Source: Gonapodya prolifera JEL478 (Eukaryota; Monoblepharomycota; Monoblepharidomycetes; Monoblepharidales; Gonapodyaceae). Taken from it: a DNA stretch of 64,000 bases. The translations under genes were made by a program, and so were the position numbers. Under the pieces are notes generated by a model. That model saw only the letters and a list, made by a program, of their open reading frames with translations. It was not told the origin of the DNA and made no database searches. The DNA is taken from contig KQ965749.1 in the NCBI GenBank assembly GCA_001574975.1, positions 423,959-487,958 of the forward strand, read 5' to 3'. Below are positions 12,790 to 23,581 of the stretch, in pieces (position 1 is the first letter of the stretch; each line of letters opens with the position of its first letter).

Positions 12790-14167
12790 TGGCCAAGGGC
12801 AAGAAGGAAGGGGGAACAAGGAAGCGCAACAACTGGACGATCGATATGAGTATGCATCTGTATACTCTGCTCAAAGACGAAGTCAAAGCTGGGAGGTCTG
12901 CACAGAACGGATGGAAGGATGTACAGTGGATCGCGATAGCAGCTAGCATCAGCACCAAATTCAACTCAACCCTCTGTATCAGCTGCAAACAGTCAAGCAG
13001 CATGAGCAGAACGTGAAAAAGGAATACGCAGCACTTGACCGGCTCGTTTGACAGGGATCTGGCTTTGGCTGGGATCCCATTGGGAAGAGAGTCACGGCGT
13101 TGCAGGGGGCGTGGGAAAGCTTCAAAGATGTGGGTTCCTGGTCCTTGTTATCATTGGTGAAGAATTCATCTGATGGTGAATGTTGTTCATTTGACAGCGT
13201 GACAGAAAGGAATACAAAAAGCTTCAGAAGTTTGCTAAAAAAACCTTTTCCTCTGTGAGACAAGTGTAAAGTTGTGTATGAGGGACAGGTCGCGATGGGG
13301 GAATGGGCTGCAAACCCGTGCATGAAGAGGAAACCAGAACAGGATTTGGACACTTCGTCTGATGAAGAGACAGATGACAGCTCTTCTGGCTCTTCAGATG
13401 AAAGTGGAAGTGAGGAATCAGAAGGGGATGATATGGGTCTTGCTCAAAACACATGTGAGTCTTCTTCTCTATTCCAGTTTTTATCTTTATGTGGAACTCT
13501 TTTGGTGTTGCATGTATGTTATTAGTAGGTTTGCTTCGTAACTCACCTGATCCCGGTATGGAGGGTGCTCTTCGCAGTTCCCGTTCTGGAACACCTGTCC
13601 TCCTTAGCTTCAGCATTGTCCCACCGCCGCCAGTCAGGCAGTGGCAAGTGCATGGGAAACAAGCACCAAAAAGCCTGGAACAAGAGAAAGAGGACAGGAA
13701 GCGATGATGATGACATGGACTCCCAGTCCATAAAATCTATTGCATCCTCCTTCACACAGATGGTCAACTGGCAATCACAGCAGCAGGACACCTTTTCCTC
13801 TCTCTGAGAAGCTATGTGACTTGCACAGGCAGACAAATGGCCAATGGACACTATTGTCCAACTGACACATTTATTCCAAGATCCTTTGAATGCAGCGCAA
13901 TATGTGAGTTTGGAGACGCGTGAGCTATGGGGAGCGTGGTTCACATCTATGATTGGAAATGGAATTGGGGCTGGACCTAGATTGGCGATGGGTGCGCAAG
14001 CCATGCCGGGTAGTGGAAACTTCAACCATGCTGGATTCACTTTTGGAGGACAACCTGAGACTTCTTCTGTGGGACCAATGGCAACACTGGGTATGACGTC
14101 AGGAGGGTTCGATTACTTCGCGCCATGGAACTCCCAACCAGCATTCCAGGACAGACTTGAAATGTGA
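12790..14167 (+). pseudogene. Harbinger-associated Myb/SANT-like DNA-binding protein
   Basis: Begins MAKGKKEGGTRKRNNWT with the SANT-like tryptophans (NNWT, GWKDVQW) and continues in another frame with QHEQNVKKEYAALDRLV and GWDPIGKRVTALQGAWESF. An acidic Ser/Asp-rich linker follows (EQDLDTSSDEETDDSSSG), then a basic KRKRTGSDDDD segment and a tail ending AFQDRLEM. In PIF/Harbinger elements this protein helps target the nuclease to the ends. The pieces lie in more than one frame with stops between them. Some gaps may be introns, but frame breaks near 13.0 kb look like decay, so it is given as a pseudogene. Confidence 0.7.
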
Positions 14168-14210
14168 AGAAATGGGGTTATTTATGTTGACATTTTCAGC
14201 AAATATTGTT

Positions 14211-15352
14211 CTATATTTGTTGTATCCCTCTTAAATACAGTTCCCTATTATAGTCCATCCACATTGCTTGAGCAATTTCATCACGAAAACGTTTCATTTC
14301 GGCGTCCTCTGTGAATTCACCCTCTCCCGTGCCGTCACCTACTTGTAGTCTTTGATCTTCATGTCTTTCATGTTGTTCCTGTTTACAATCATACTTGGCC
14401 GCGATAATATCCTCACCCCTTCCAGCAAGGACAATTATGTTATGAAGGACCGCAAGTGCAAGCACGAGCTCACGCTGCGTGGAAAGATTGTACTCAACGC
14501 AATGTTTCAGGACTGGGAATCGCTTCTTCCAGATCCCAAAAAGTCGTTCAATTACGTTGCGGAGAGATGAGTGCCGTAAGTTGAACAGTTCACGTGGATT
14601 TTGGGGCCTATTACATTGGAGCAATAGATAGTATTATCAAAATCAAAGCTTGGAAAGTACTTGTCTCACCTTCTTCGCCCTCTGGCTCATTCCTTCAGGT
14701 GGTATTGTACACCACAGTGCGGCAACAAAACATATTTGTCAAGTCCAAATCCAGCATTCCCCAAATAATACTTTCCAGCTGGAACATTAAATCCAGTCTG
14801 CAGGGCATCCTTGTATACAATCCCATCATGTGCAGAACCCTCCCATCCAGTCTGAACCCAGTGAAAGAGTGCATCAAACCCACACACTCCAAGCACTGTC
14901 CAGCTATAACCACCTTTCCAATCCCTAAAATGATTCAAATTGGCCTCTGGCACATGTGCCAGGATATGGGTTCCATCAAGTGCCCCAATACAGTCCTTAA
15001 ACCAAGGGAAAAATTTCCTACTCTCCGTAATCCATTCTGGTACAGGGTCACCCAACGCCGGCACCTTTAAATAGACCAAACTAAGAGAGGACAGTTGTGA
15101 AAGCACACGATGGACGTAAAACAAAACTCTCTCAGCAGAGACTTGGAAGTTTCGCTGAAGTGTCCAATTTGAGGCATTGGATCCAACCCATTGGAGAAAC
15201 ATGAGGACCTGCTGCTCCACATTGATTGTCCGTCCATCTTCCAGCTTCTCTCCTTCCAAATTTGGCTGTTGCAAAATCAAGCAGAGCTGGGAAAACACCA
15301 CCTTATCCATCCTTGCCGCGTGGTGAAACACTGCATTGTGTCCATCCATCAA
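14211..15352 (-). pseudogene. Harbinger DDE_4 transposase, one nonsense codon
   Basis: The frame from 15352 runs through the HTH-like part (VEQQVLMFLQWVG, NFQVSAERVLFYVHRVL) to the first catalytic Asp in IGALDGTHI. It continues through the second-Asp region GWEGSAHDGIVYKDA to GVQYHLKE. After a short intron it continues ELFNLRHSSLRNVIERLFG, with the catalytic Glu in NVIER, and ends at 14211. A TGA stands where relatives have Trp (after YHLKE, near 14684-14686). Otherwise the frame is open, so this copy was recently functional. Length and motif order fit the family. Confidence 0.85.
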
Positions 15353-15989
15353 CCACCTGGTATACTCCTTTCCGTTATATCAAAGGTTCTGGTGGCTCTG
15401 ACAAGCCGTTATTGTCTCTTTGCACTGCTTCATACGCCGCGCCGCTACCATTGCAACGACCAACATCCCGATTCCCCACATATAGAGCGATCCAAAGTCA
15501 GGGGAGGTGTGATGGATTGGATTGGGATGAAATCAGCCATAATGATCCAGAATTTGGTAGTCCATGTTTTTATTGGGTTTCGAAAACCACCGAAGACTCT
15601 GGAACCACCAATACCATGACCGTTCGTGCCCACAACCAAAACCACAGTTACGACACACGCAAGGACCCCTAACCATAACCACGGTCTAAACTAACCACAT
15701 GTCGAACACGCCCTTAATGGTTGTGGTAACAATAAATTTCTACAACACTCACCTCCAAAAGGTCCCAAATCCTCCCTTGTAAGCACTCCACCTCCTGTGG
15801 AATATCTGCCTTAATTGTATCTCCTGATATCTGGGGGACTTTGCAGTTTGCTGCATGAATCATCCAGAGGAACCATTATTGGTTCAGTGAGAGTTTGGTC
15901 AGCTGCAACAATCCACTTGAGCATAAATGCTCCATAGGTTTCTTCATCAAGTGCCAGCTCCACTTGCATTTGTGGATTTGCAAGTTTCA

Positions 15990-16018
15990 ACTTGCTCCCT
16001 TGTATCCCTAATGGTGTC
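15990..16018. repeat. hAT right end: terminal inverted repeat plus target duplication
   Basis: ACTTGCTCCCTTGTATCCCTA (15990-16010), the inverse of the left end with one mismatch, then ATGGTGTC (16011-16018). Confidence 0.9.
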
Positions 16019-16346
16019 CTTATCCAGTTCCTGAGGTGCTTGGTCATTCCCACATATTCAATTCTAAACTTATAGTCATGACAGCCATAAAATCCAAATC
16101 TTCTCTTCATTGAAGCCACCAAGTGATGCCAGGTGTCATTCAGGGGATGGGCTGTATTTCATGGGAAGAGGTTAACTGCAGGTCCACAACAACTAGTGAG
16201 GTCATGAGTTTGATGGGGAAAATGTATTCAGAACCAAACCAAACCTCCTGGAAGGGTGCTGGAACATGTAGCAAATGTCCCTTCTGGGCAACGTGTGGAG
16301 TAATTGAGAAAGAGCAGATTTGGCTGGTATTAGGGGATGTGCACCA

Positions 16347-16398
16347 CCTGTAATTATGGGTAAAATACTACTTGTTTATTTTTACCCGTAATTACAGG
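16347..16398. repeat. Palindrome at the left end of the second Harbinger element
   Basis: CCTGTAATTATGGGTAAAAT and its inverse TTTTACCCGTAATTACAGG are separated by a short loop. The same motif recurs just inside the right end (about 18166-18187). The left end therefore carries it twice in opposite orientation, and the right end once. Confidence 0.8.
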
Positions 16399-16458
16399 TA
16401 CAAGTGTGTGTGCGCCATTTGTAATTTATAGGAAGCACACCAAACTCAAACACATGAA

Positions 16459-17530
16459 ATGGAGGCCTGCTTGCTGAATCTCAGTGACAAGTCCCCAGAT
16501 AAAGGTGAAATGGTCTTCAACTCAGCCATTTTGTTTGTTGCTGCCACTTCTCTTGCTTTGGAATGTCCAATCTAGTCAACTAGACCTACGCAAAATGACT
16601 AATGCAGATTGTAAACTGAATGTCAGGTGAGAAGCTGTCTTTTTGTTTCAATCGTGTTGTCATGATCACTTACTGTGTCTGTAGATTCTTTTGGGACAAC
16701 ATTTTATGTCTTGCAAGTGCATTGAGATTACCCAACACCATTTCTTGGACAATGGTGGTCAAACCAGTGGCATTGATGCCCTTTGTGTTGTTCTGAACCA
16801 CCTGGTGTTCACACAAGTCATGAGAATGCAGCATTTTGGTCCGGAATATTCACAACTATTGCAGATAGCAACGCATACAATGCTGCTCATTGCGAGTCAG
16901 TATGCGCGCATACTGTGCTTTGATGAGATGCATATGGCCAGTGAATTGATTCAGTTGCTGCAAAGGGAGTGGGATATGTGGACTGTTTTGGATTTATTGA
17001 TGGGACTATGCATGCAATACGTTGGCCCACAAAAGACCAACACACTAGCTACAATGGCTGGAAATGTTTTCATGCTGTGAAGTCCCAGGGGGCAACGTCC
17101 CCAGATGCGATCTCATGGCATCTCAGTGGACCTTATGGTGGGCAATGGCATGACCTGAGGATCTTCTGTAACAGCCTGTGGTATGACATTTTGGAACAGT
17201 TTGGTGAGTGTTTGCTTAAGCAAGAAATGGTGTGACAGTACAATTTTTGGTGACTGTTGAACCCTTTAAGCATTTGGCCCAAACAATAAGCCCCTCATTA
17301 TTTATTGTGATCCTGCATACACACATTCTTTGCATGTTCAGGTTCCACACAAAGGATCCAAAATCACTCCTGGACAAGCTGCTCTCAATGCAAGCATGAG
17401 TCAAATGAGGATAGCTTTGGAATAGAGATATGGTAAGCTGACGAGCCTATGGGGCTTTACTGACTACGTTTGTCACATGCAGCTGGGAAGGACACCTGTT
17501 GGTACTATATAAAACGTTGCTGTCCTCTTG
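16459..17530 (+). pseudogene. Decayed Harbinger DDE_4 transposase
   Basis: Recognisable blocks are EYSQLLQIATHTMLL, CFGFIDGTMHAIRWP (first Asp), SYNGWKCFHAVKSQG, SGPYGGQWHDLRIF, then after a likely intron IYCDPAYTHS (second Asp) and MSQMRIALE (catalytic Glu region). A TAG directly after IALE stands where Trp is usual, and there are several frame changes. It is distinct from the transposase of the 12.45-kb element. Confidence 0.75.
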
Positions 17531-17623
17531 ACAAATTGCCATACTTGTTTTTATGGGGGAGTTACATCTTCATATTTTAACGTTGAGCCACCAATTCTAG
17601 AAGACTATCTACACTTGTAATGT

Positions 17624-17911
17624 TTATTTGTCCCTCTTTGAAACACTTTTTAATGTGTCAATTAACGCCATGTTCCTTTCAAATTCCAATTTCTCACATC
17701 TCTCTTCCTTGCAGCGGTTTTCCTCCTTTTCCTCCTGTTTGTACCTAACTCTGTCATCATACTCACACCAGTGTTGCTCCCGTTGCTCCCTCTGCAGGTG
17801 CAACCGCTCCCATTGCAATTCCATTGACGCACGTCTGTCATCCCTCTCAAGCTCCCAGCGTTTGTGCTCTAGCTTCTCCTTAGACTCACATGCTTGGCGC
17901 TTCTCCTCCAA
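17624..17911 (-). pseudogene. Coiled-coil tail of a Harbinger accessory protein
   Basis: A 95-codon frame rich in Glu, Arg and Lys (KLEHKRWELERDDR, EEKEENRCKEERCEKLE) with heptad-like spacing, ending in SVSKRDK. Its place and character fit the C-terminal coiled coil of the Myb/SANT-like partner protein of such elements, opposite in strand to the transposase. The DNA-binding part is not visible, so it is probably a remnant. Confidence 0.45.
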
Positions 17912-18291
17912 GCTCTCCCTTGCAGTCTTGGCAATTCCTTCTGCAACATGTGCTTTGGGTCAAGAAGTGACAATCCTGTTCAAAAAAGGAAATAAAACGA
18001 ACCTTGAATTATACAGTGGTGGCTGGACGTGGGCAGTTTGGGTCTTGCGGTTTCGATTGTGGAGAAAAAAGCTAATACGGGTAGAGTTTCGTTACCCGTA
18101 AGTGCGGGAATCATAAAAATACGAGCCGAAAATGTGCTCCCTATACAAAATATTGGCACACGTATATTTTTACCCGTAATTACAGGTAGCGCACATCCCC
18201 TATTCTGACTTCGCATCGACCACAGCAACTGTCCCATTTCCCCTCGATTGCATCTCCCGAGCTGTCACCTCACCCACCCACCCTCACTGCC

Positions 18292-20482
18292 ATGTCTTCT
18301 CCCATACGCTGTCTCGTGTGGCTGCGCGGCCGCACTCTGCGACTTCGCGACAACGCGCCGCTTGTTGCCGCACTCACGCACTCGCCGCAANCGCTGTTTC
18401 CGGTGTTCTTTCTGGACCCCGCGTACGTCAGGAATCACGCGATGAACGTTGGGGTAAGGAGATGGATCCATCTGTGAGTGGGTGGTGGGGACTGCCATTC
18501 GTGGGAGCGAGATTCAACGGGAATCTTGCCATCAACACAAGCCTGGAATCTCTGGCAGACCTGGACGAGAGACTGAAGAGTTGAGTGCTGAGTGCTGCCA
18601 CCATAACAGAGACGACAGAAATGTCTTCTGACACGTACAATCTTGCCACCGGACGCCAGTCCTCAAATCCCGTCTGCTCGTCCTCCGCGGTGACCCTCTC
18701 GCCCACCTGCCCTATCTCATTCGCCATTACGCACGTCTTTTCAAAGTGTGATTCGAGCAGTCCGACCGGAGCGAGCAACGCGTGCAGAGGGAGGATTCCG
18801 AGGCCTAGGCGCGATAGCGCCAACCGAGGACCGAGCGAAGCGAGGCTGTCCGCCGGAGACGAGTCGAAGTGCGAATGACGAATGGCGAATGACACAGTGC
18901 GGACGGCACATCGGAGCGCATACACCGACTCAACTGACCATGACGTCCACCCGTCCGCACGACTTCTACGCAATAGCCAAACTCCCCGCCCGTCGCCCTC
19001 CCCACCCGCCACCCACATCCCTCCCTCCGATCGCCACTCTCCCAACTCTCCCCTCCACCGACCCCTCCACCCTCACTGGCCCCGACGGATCCTTCTCTGT
19101 CTCGCTCCTCGCAGAACTTGGGCACGACGAGCCACCCGTGGATGAGCGAAGCCCGCATATGGGTGGTGAGACTGAGGCGCTGAGGAGGTTTGAGGCGTGG
19201 ATGAAGAGGGAGAAGGAGGTCGCAAAGGTGAAGCTTCCTGGTTGGGGTGTTGACCAATTGCACTCATCTGCTCGACTCCCGTCGCGCCTTCGTGCAATCA
19301 CACTCAATCATATCTCGCCAATTCCTCGACGAACTGCACTGCCATTCTTACCACATTTGGCTATTCTTGACACGTCCTGCAACTTCCGCACCACCAAGAT
19401 GGGCAGGACTGGGTATCCGTGGATTGACTCTGTGATGTGACGATTGTGGTGTGGTCGGGGGAGATCGGGGACTGTGTTTGTGGACAGGTCGGTGGCCTGG
19501 GTTGGTTTCTACCTCGATATTGGCAGGAGACAGCTAAAGCAAGAGGGGTGGAACCACCACTTAGTGCGTCATGCCGTCGCGTTCTTCTTGATTCGAGGCG
19601 GTGCGTCCGTCGTTCCCTTTGGCTCCATCGTCGTGCTTGTCACGCCAAGATTGTCGAAACGCCGTACCAGATTTGTACATTTCGTGGGAACGCGGCGCCG
19701 AAGTTGAAGAACTCCTCTTGGACGCCTACCACGCCCTGAATGTCGGGAATTGGCTTTGGCTGTGGTTCGTTCCCCTTCTGATCCACCATGTTACCCACCT
19801 GCCCCTTCATCCCCTCCACACCCCGCACCCACCTATACACCACGCAGCTCCTCCGCCTTCTTCACGACCTACTTCCGTGTCTACCACCCGTCTCTTTCGC
19901 CAAGAAGTACGACAAGAAGGGCATCTTCGCCAAGCGGTACGTCAAGGAGGTCGCGGGCTTGCCGGAGAAGTACGTCTGGGAGCCGGTGAGCGTGCGCAGT
20001 TTTCTTAGGGGAGGGAATGTGGTTGAGCGTTAACGTGGTGTGCTCGTAGTGGACAGCACCGGCGTCCGTACAGGCACTCGCAAAATGCAAGGTCGGGACT
20101 GTTAGTACCACTGCGATGTCACCTTTTTGGGTGATCCTGACCCTCGCAACGCGCCCCACCGCTCAAGGACTATCCCGCCTCGATCGTCCCACACGATTTC
20201 GAGCGCAAGACCAACATGGACCGCATGGCCGCCGCGTACAAAACTGGGAAGCGCCCAGTTCCGGAGTCTGTCGGCTCCGTGGCGGCACAGGGTTCTAGCA
20301 GTGCTGCGGGCGATGTGCAGGACACGCTCGCGGGATTCACGCAAGGGTTCGGCGAAAGCGATGATGAGGCTGCGCAGGATGTGGCGAGGCCGGCCAAGCG
20401 AAGGGCAGGTACAGAGGATGAGGAAGAGGAGGCGAGAGAGAATGAGCGGCCGAAGGAAAAGAAGAAGAAGGCCAAGTCGTGA
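18292..20482 (+). pseudogene. Photolyase/cryptochrome-family gene, apparently decayed
   Basis: The N-terminus (CLVWLRGRTLRLRDNAPL) and the RRWIHL/LESLADLDERLK segment join across 18474-18541; LKSRLLVLRGDPLAHLP follows at 18660. Later come GGETEALRRFEAWM, GRTGYPWIDS, EGWNHHLVRHAVAFF (both histidines of the 6-4 photolyase/animal cryptochrome group), DLYISWERGAEVEELLLDA, NVGNWLWL and EKYVWEP. A Lys/Glu-rich tail ends the frame. Photolyases reverse UV lesions with FAD and light; cryptochromes are light receptors. However, the segment carrying SPYLKFG and the WREFFY core is absent (19240-19400 is too short and shows no match). About 60 residues are missing near 18.75-18.93 kb, and the frame slips by one base at about 19880 (HP to VSFAKKYD). 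Base 18391 is ambiguous. Decay is likely; assembly error is possible. Confidence 0.72.
18746..18925 (+). repeat. Intron-borne GC-rich repeat, copy 1
   Basis: Starts at the apparent donor GTGTGATTCGAGCA of a photolyase intron. It shares ordered blocks with 28222-28377 read on the minus strand: TTCGAGCA, GCGCYRACCGAG, GTCCGCCGGA then CGAGTC, GCGAATGA and CGGAGCGCATAYA. In both genes the blocks run in the sense direction. Confidence 0.6.
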
Positions 20483-20565
20483 TAATGTTCGTGTAAATAT
20501 ACGGCACTATAAGGTACACGATGCTTCTAGTCTATAAGAGATGGGAGATTCTCAGACCACGACCG

Positions 20566-22126
20566 CTACGCATGCAACTGTGCCGAGTCGGCTCGCTTTG
20601 GGACAAAAAAGGGGGAAACGGGGGGCGGAAGGGGAAGACTTGGCGCCGGTCCAGTTCCATTCGCGAGTTGTGGCGGTGGCGTGAGCGAGTGACTTCTTCT
20701 CGGAACGTTAACAGGGGATGGAGTTCGCGCGCGGCGGTTGATGGGCTGGTAGGTCCGGTCCGAGGCTGCGCGGTCGTGGTGCGCAGGGCGGTCCTCGAAG
20801 CGCGGGTGTACTGCCAAGTAGGGGGCCGTGGAGTTGCCGAGGGGAGATGAGACGGCGGGTTCGTGGTCTTCTGCGGGCTGGCCGATGTTTAGAGGTATCG
20901 ACGAAGAAAGACAGATGTAAAGGAATGCGATTAGTTCACGTGAGCACTGGTCAAACGGCAGCTTCGCTTGTGGGGGGTGGAGGAATATACGAACCGTCAC
21001 GCTTTCAACTTGCATCCTCAGCGCCTCGTATTTCCACAACAACTCATCGTACGCGTCCTGCAGTTCCATAATGTGACGGTGCTGCTCCCTATTAACGCGC
21101 CGAAGCTCGGCAATCTCCTCGTTCGGCTCGAGGAGGTTGCCAGTGCTTTTGCTGGTCCAAAGCGCCGATGATGAGGATATGGAAGCCGAAGTCTGCTTGG
21201 GGGTAATTTTCTCAACCGCGGCTTGGTTTACTTCAAGCGTCGTGTTGCTGGACAGAACTTCGATGAAGGCCGTCTGTGCTGCAATGCGGTTTGAGAATGC
21301 GTCACGACCCTCTCTCAACCGCTCCGCGACAGCTAGGTCGGCGTCTGTAATACGTGTGCCATGAGAGACCAGCAGTTTGACGATGGTTATATGAGGACTG
21401 CAGAAGAACTCCTGCGAAACTAAGTCCCAGTTTTCGGGGGACTTTAGGACGACGTCGGATCCTGGTTTGTTGAATGTGTTTTTACCACAGAATAGGGCGA
21501 ACTCGAGATGCGAAGAGAAAGTCGTTGTATTCAACTGAATTTGGAGATGAGGTGTCGACAGTGTTTCAGTGATACGACCGGTGGCTATCGATTTCTGAAC
21601 CTAAAACTCACTGGCGTCCATCGATGGTTTTCCCAGAGATCACTAGACCACGTCCGAAACACGTTTGCAATACGCCACGAGAGTTTCTTGTTAGGGTCAC
21701 AGCGGCCTGCAGTCCATATCGATGTTGATGAGTTTAATCACTATTAGTACCGATGATCGCGAATTTCCAGCAGCGAACCGGAGACATACCAGAGTCCAAC
21801 AGAGTTTTAACAATCTCGACGTTCCCAGACCGAATTGCAAGTGCGAGTACGGACTCCATCAACTGGGATTCCTCCCGGCGCTCCATAACATCTTCGTACT
21901 TGTCCTGCGAGAAGAGCCCTCCCTTCTCGAGGAGCCGCCTCTCTCCAGTGGGCCACTCCACAATCAGCGTTACTTTCTTGCGCTCGTCCGGATCCCCTCC
22001 GTCTTGGAGCGCCTGCTTCACGAGGTCCAAGCGACTCTGCTCAACGGCGTCGAACAGCCGACCAGTCGCGCCTTTGGGGACAGTTACGGGGGCATCGGGC
22101 TTAGTAGGAGACCGTTTGGAAGTCAT
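20566..22126 (-). CDS. Ankyrin-repeat-like and coiled-coil protein
   Basis: Exons 22126-21790, 21706-21612 and from 21534. A further intron is likely near 21.0 kb (GTTCGT donor after MQVESVT, acceptor about 20.89 kb), then coding runs to the stop at 20566. The N-terminal region has ankyrin-type helices (TGRLFDAVEQSRLDLVKQAL; VLALAIRSGNVEIVKTLLD). A further ankyrin-like piece (HITIVKLLVSHGTRITDADL) leads into a predicted coiled coil (NEEIAELRRVNREQHRHIME). A Pro-rich tail follows (ARTPSPVNVPRRSHS, LPLPPPVSPFFVPKR). No catalytic motif; probably an interaction or adaptor protein. Its start lies about 200 bp upstream of the SDR relic on the other strand. The specific family is not recognised. Confidence 0.72.
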
Positions 22127-22309
22127 CGCGCTCCAATTGCGGGGACGGGTTGCAAGAGAGCCAGGTAACTTCGCGTTATCGCTTCAGGTTTTCGTCGAGC
22201 TTTTGCACACCTTCCTTTCAGGTAATAATTCTCGACATCCCCGCATCACGTTGCACGCCTCAATCTGTTCAAACCGATATTATCCCTCATGGGATGTCTC
22301 CGCATAAAA

Positions 22310-23581
22310 TCATCCGCGCTATGGTCTCAAACGTATCATTCGAGTTAGGGACCGAGATTGCACGCGCTTTTGCGTCTCGTAGATGGGAGCCGTTCTGACC
22401 GATCCGAATCGATTGGACCTTGAACGAACGTGTGCAGCATTTCAAACCGCGTGAGATTCCGTGACGTGTGGAACGAGAGGAGCCAGTTTCCTTGAAGCCA
22501 ATTATTGGACGTGCTCGTTATCCCCGAATCCGGGTCACATCGCAGCTGCTTATGGATGGAAACCTGGGTCAAGTTTTGGAGTTGTTCGGAAAGATTGACC
22601 AGCTCGGAGGAGTCGATGTGAGAGATGTCATTTGCAACTCCGCTATGCCTAGGATGATGCTTAGTTTTACTAGGTCGTCGTCAACCTCACGCTTCCAAAC
22701 GGCCGCGTGCACCTTTCTTCGAATCGTCCAGTCTTCCGAACCCCACTTCCCTTCGCGCAGCTATCGAGTCAGGTCTCATCATACCACTTTCTATCACTCA
22801 AATGGCACTATCTCGCCAACTAAGGAGGTCGACGGGTGCTGGCGGAAGTCGAGTTGGGCCAGCAACAGTCGACCGGAGCAAACTACACGACCTGTCGTTC
22901 GGCATTGTTATAAACGTTGTTGGCTATAGCGCTCTGGAGTCTCCCTCCACCAGATTCTGGGACCCGTATTCCTCATTGTTAGCAGGCCAAGTAGCGGCAA
23001 GTTCCAATTGGTTGATCCACTTCTGTGTGCTCGAGAGTGACCTCACCAAACAACCTTGGACAGCTCTTACATACCACACGCACCGTTCCTTTTCTCCCGC
23101 CTCTTGCAAACTCGTCACTTTTGGTGACAACACCCCACGCAATAAAAACAGGCTATTCATCCTCCTCTACAACTCCATCGCCCCAAAGTTCTGTGCCAAG
23201 AATGGTCACCATCGTGGCACCACCCGTGCTGTCACAGTAGTCGTTCTCACAGCTTGAGCTCGCGCAGAGCCGGAGCCCCAGAATCTTGGCTGAAGTCCCA
23301 AAGAGATGACTCCGTGGGTATTGCACGTGTCGTGGACTGCATTTTATGGTCATTGGACAATGCGAACTCTGGTGAGCACGTACTACTACAGATCATCATT
23401 TCTTTTACCTAAATTGATTTAATCCCACCTTCTAGGCGAGGTTGTCGTTGTGACAAAAACCGAAGTACCCAAAGTCATACCACCTCAGGAGAGTCTAATG
23501 CTCAACAACGCCGCGAATACTGCTCTCCCTTCCCGAATTGCAAAAGAGGGACCCAGCAAGCTTCGAAAACTAAAGCTGTGA
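22310..23581 (+). pseudogene. Short-chain dehydrogenase-like relic
   Basis: Pieces of a short-chain dehydrogenase appear in order: ELGTEIARAFASRRWE (nucleotide-binding helix), then one base out of frame VLTDPNRLDLERTCAAFQ, then LFGKIDQLGGVDV and VICNSAM. The C-terminal exons VGIARVVDCILWSLDNANSG and EVVVVTKTEVPKVI join well across a 23372-23437 intron and end at 23581. The glycine motif is weak and the YxxxK active site was not found in the middle, so decay is more likely than an intact gene. The N-terminal frame break could be a single missing base. It is unlike the intact dehydrogenase at 27.4-28.5 kb. Confidence 0.4.

Larger units (their letters stand above)
12454..15713. mobile_element. 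PIF/Harbinger DNA transposon, complete ends, inside the hAT
   Basis: A 3260-bp element with the 3-bp target duplication TTA (12451-12453 and 15714-15716). The left end GGTCCCATTTGGTAGCCGTG and the inverted right end GGGCGTGTTCGACATGTGG are related imperfect repeats. It carries the two genes typical of the family: a Myb/SANT-like DNA-binding protein (plus strand, 12790-14167) and a DDE_4 nuclease (minus strand, 15352-14211), arranged tail to tail. It lies between the N-terminal and core parts of the hAT transposase. Confidence 0.92.
10129..15969 (-). pseudogene. hAT transposase, split by nested elements
   Basis: Read from the right: an N-terminal segment (LKWIVAADQTLT, then ISGDTIKADIPQEV) at 15.97-15.75 kb. 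Next is the RNase-H-like core at 12.42-12.0 kb (TGHWVMGTDW, KGPHTGENLARIVLEAL, FTVDNVT, RICCFAHILHLAVQAGL). A middle part lies at 11.43-11.0 kb. The C-terminal dimerisation region is at 10.7-10.13 kb (RKYYAKMD, then GTSAELEWMLSAW and ADQRSCLG). These match the hAT order. At least some breaks between blocks are introns (for example a donor after the GVTKK segment); others are the inserted elements. With a Harbinger element in the middle of the gene it cannot make a normal transposase. The first ATG lies about 40 nt inside the right terminal repeat, and no BED zinc finger is seen before the WIVAADQ segment. Confidence 0.8.
9861..16010 (-). mobile_element. hAT DNA transposon carrying three nested insertions
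   Basis: The left end TAGGGTTACAAGGGAGCAAG and the inverted right end TAGGGATACAAGGGAGCAAG differ at one base. ATGGTGTC is duplicated exactly at 9853-9860 and 16011-16018, the 8-bp target duplication expected of hAT. Removing the three nested elements and their own duplications (Harbinger 3263 bp, MITE 479 bp, solo LTR 245 bp) leaves a compact element of about 2.16 kb, with one transposase gene on the minus strand. The element was present before all three insertions. Confidence 0.93.
16332..18201. mobile_element. Second PIF/Harbinger-type element, 1.87 kb
   Basis: The ends AGGGGATGTGC and GCACATCCCCT are perfect inverted repeats, extending imperfectly through CCTGTAATTA and GGGTAAAA. The duplication ATT flanks it (16329-16331 and 18202-18204). 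It contains a decayed DDE_4 transposase on the plus strand and a coiled-coil frame on the minus strand. It lies 313 bp to the right of the hAT and immediately left of the host photolyase gene. Confidence 0.85.

Noticed and set aside
15811-16122. An open frame crossing the right end of the hAT element
   Set aside because: The part inside the element is the hAT N-terminal coding region; the part beyond 16010 is flanking DNA read by chance through the terminal repeat.
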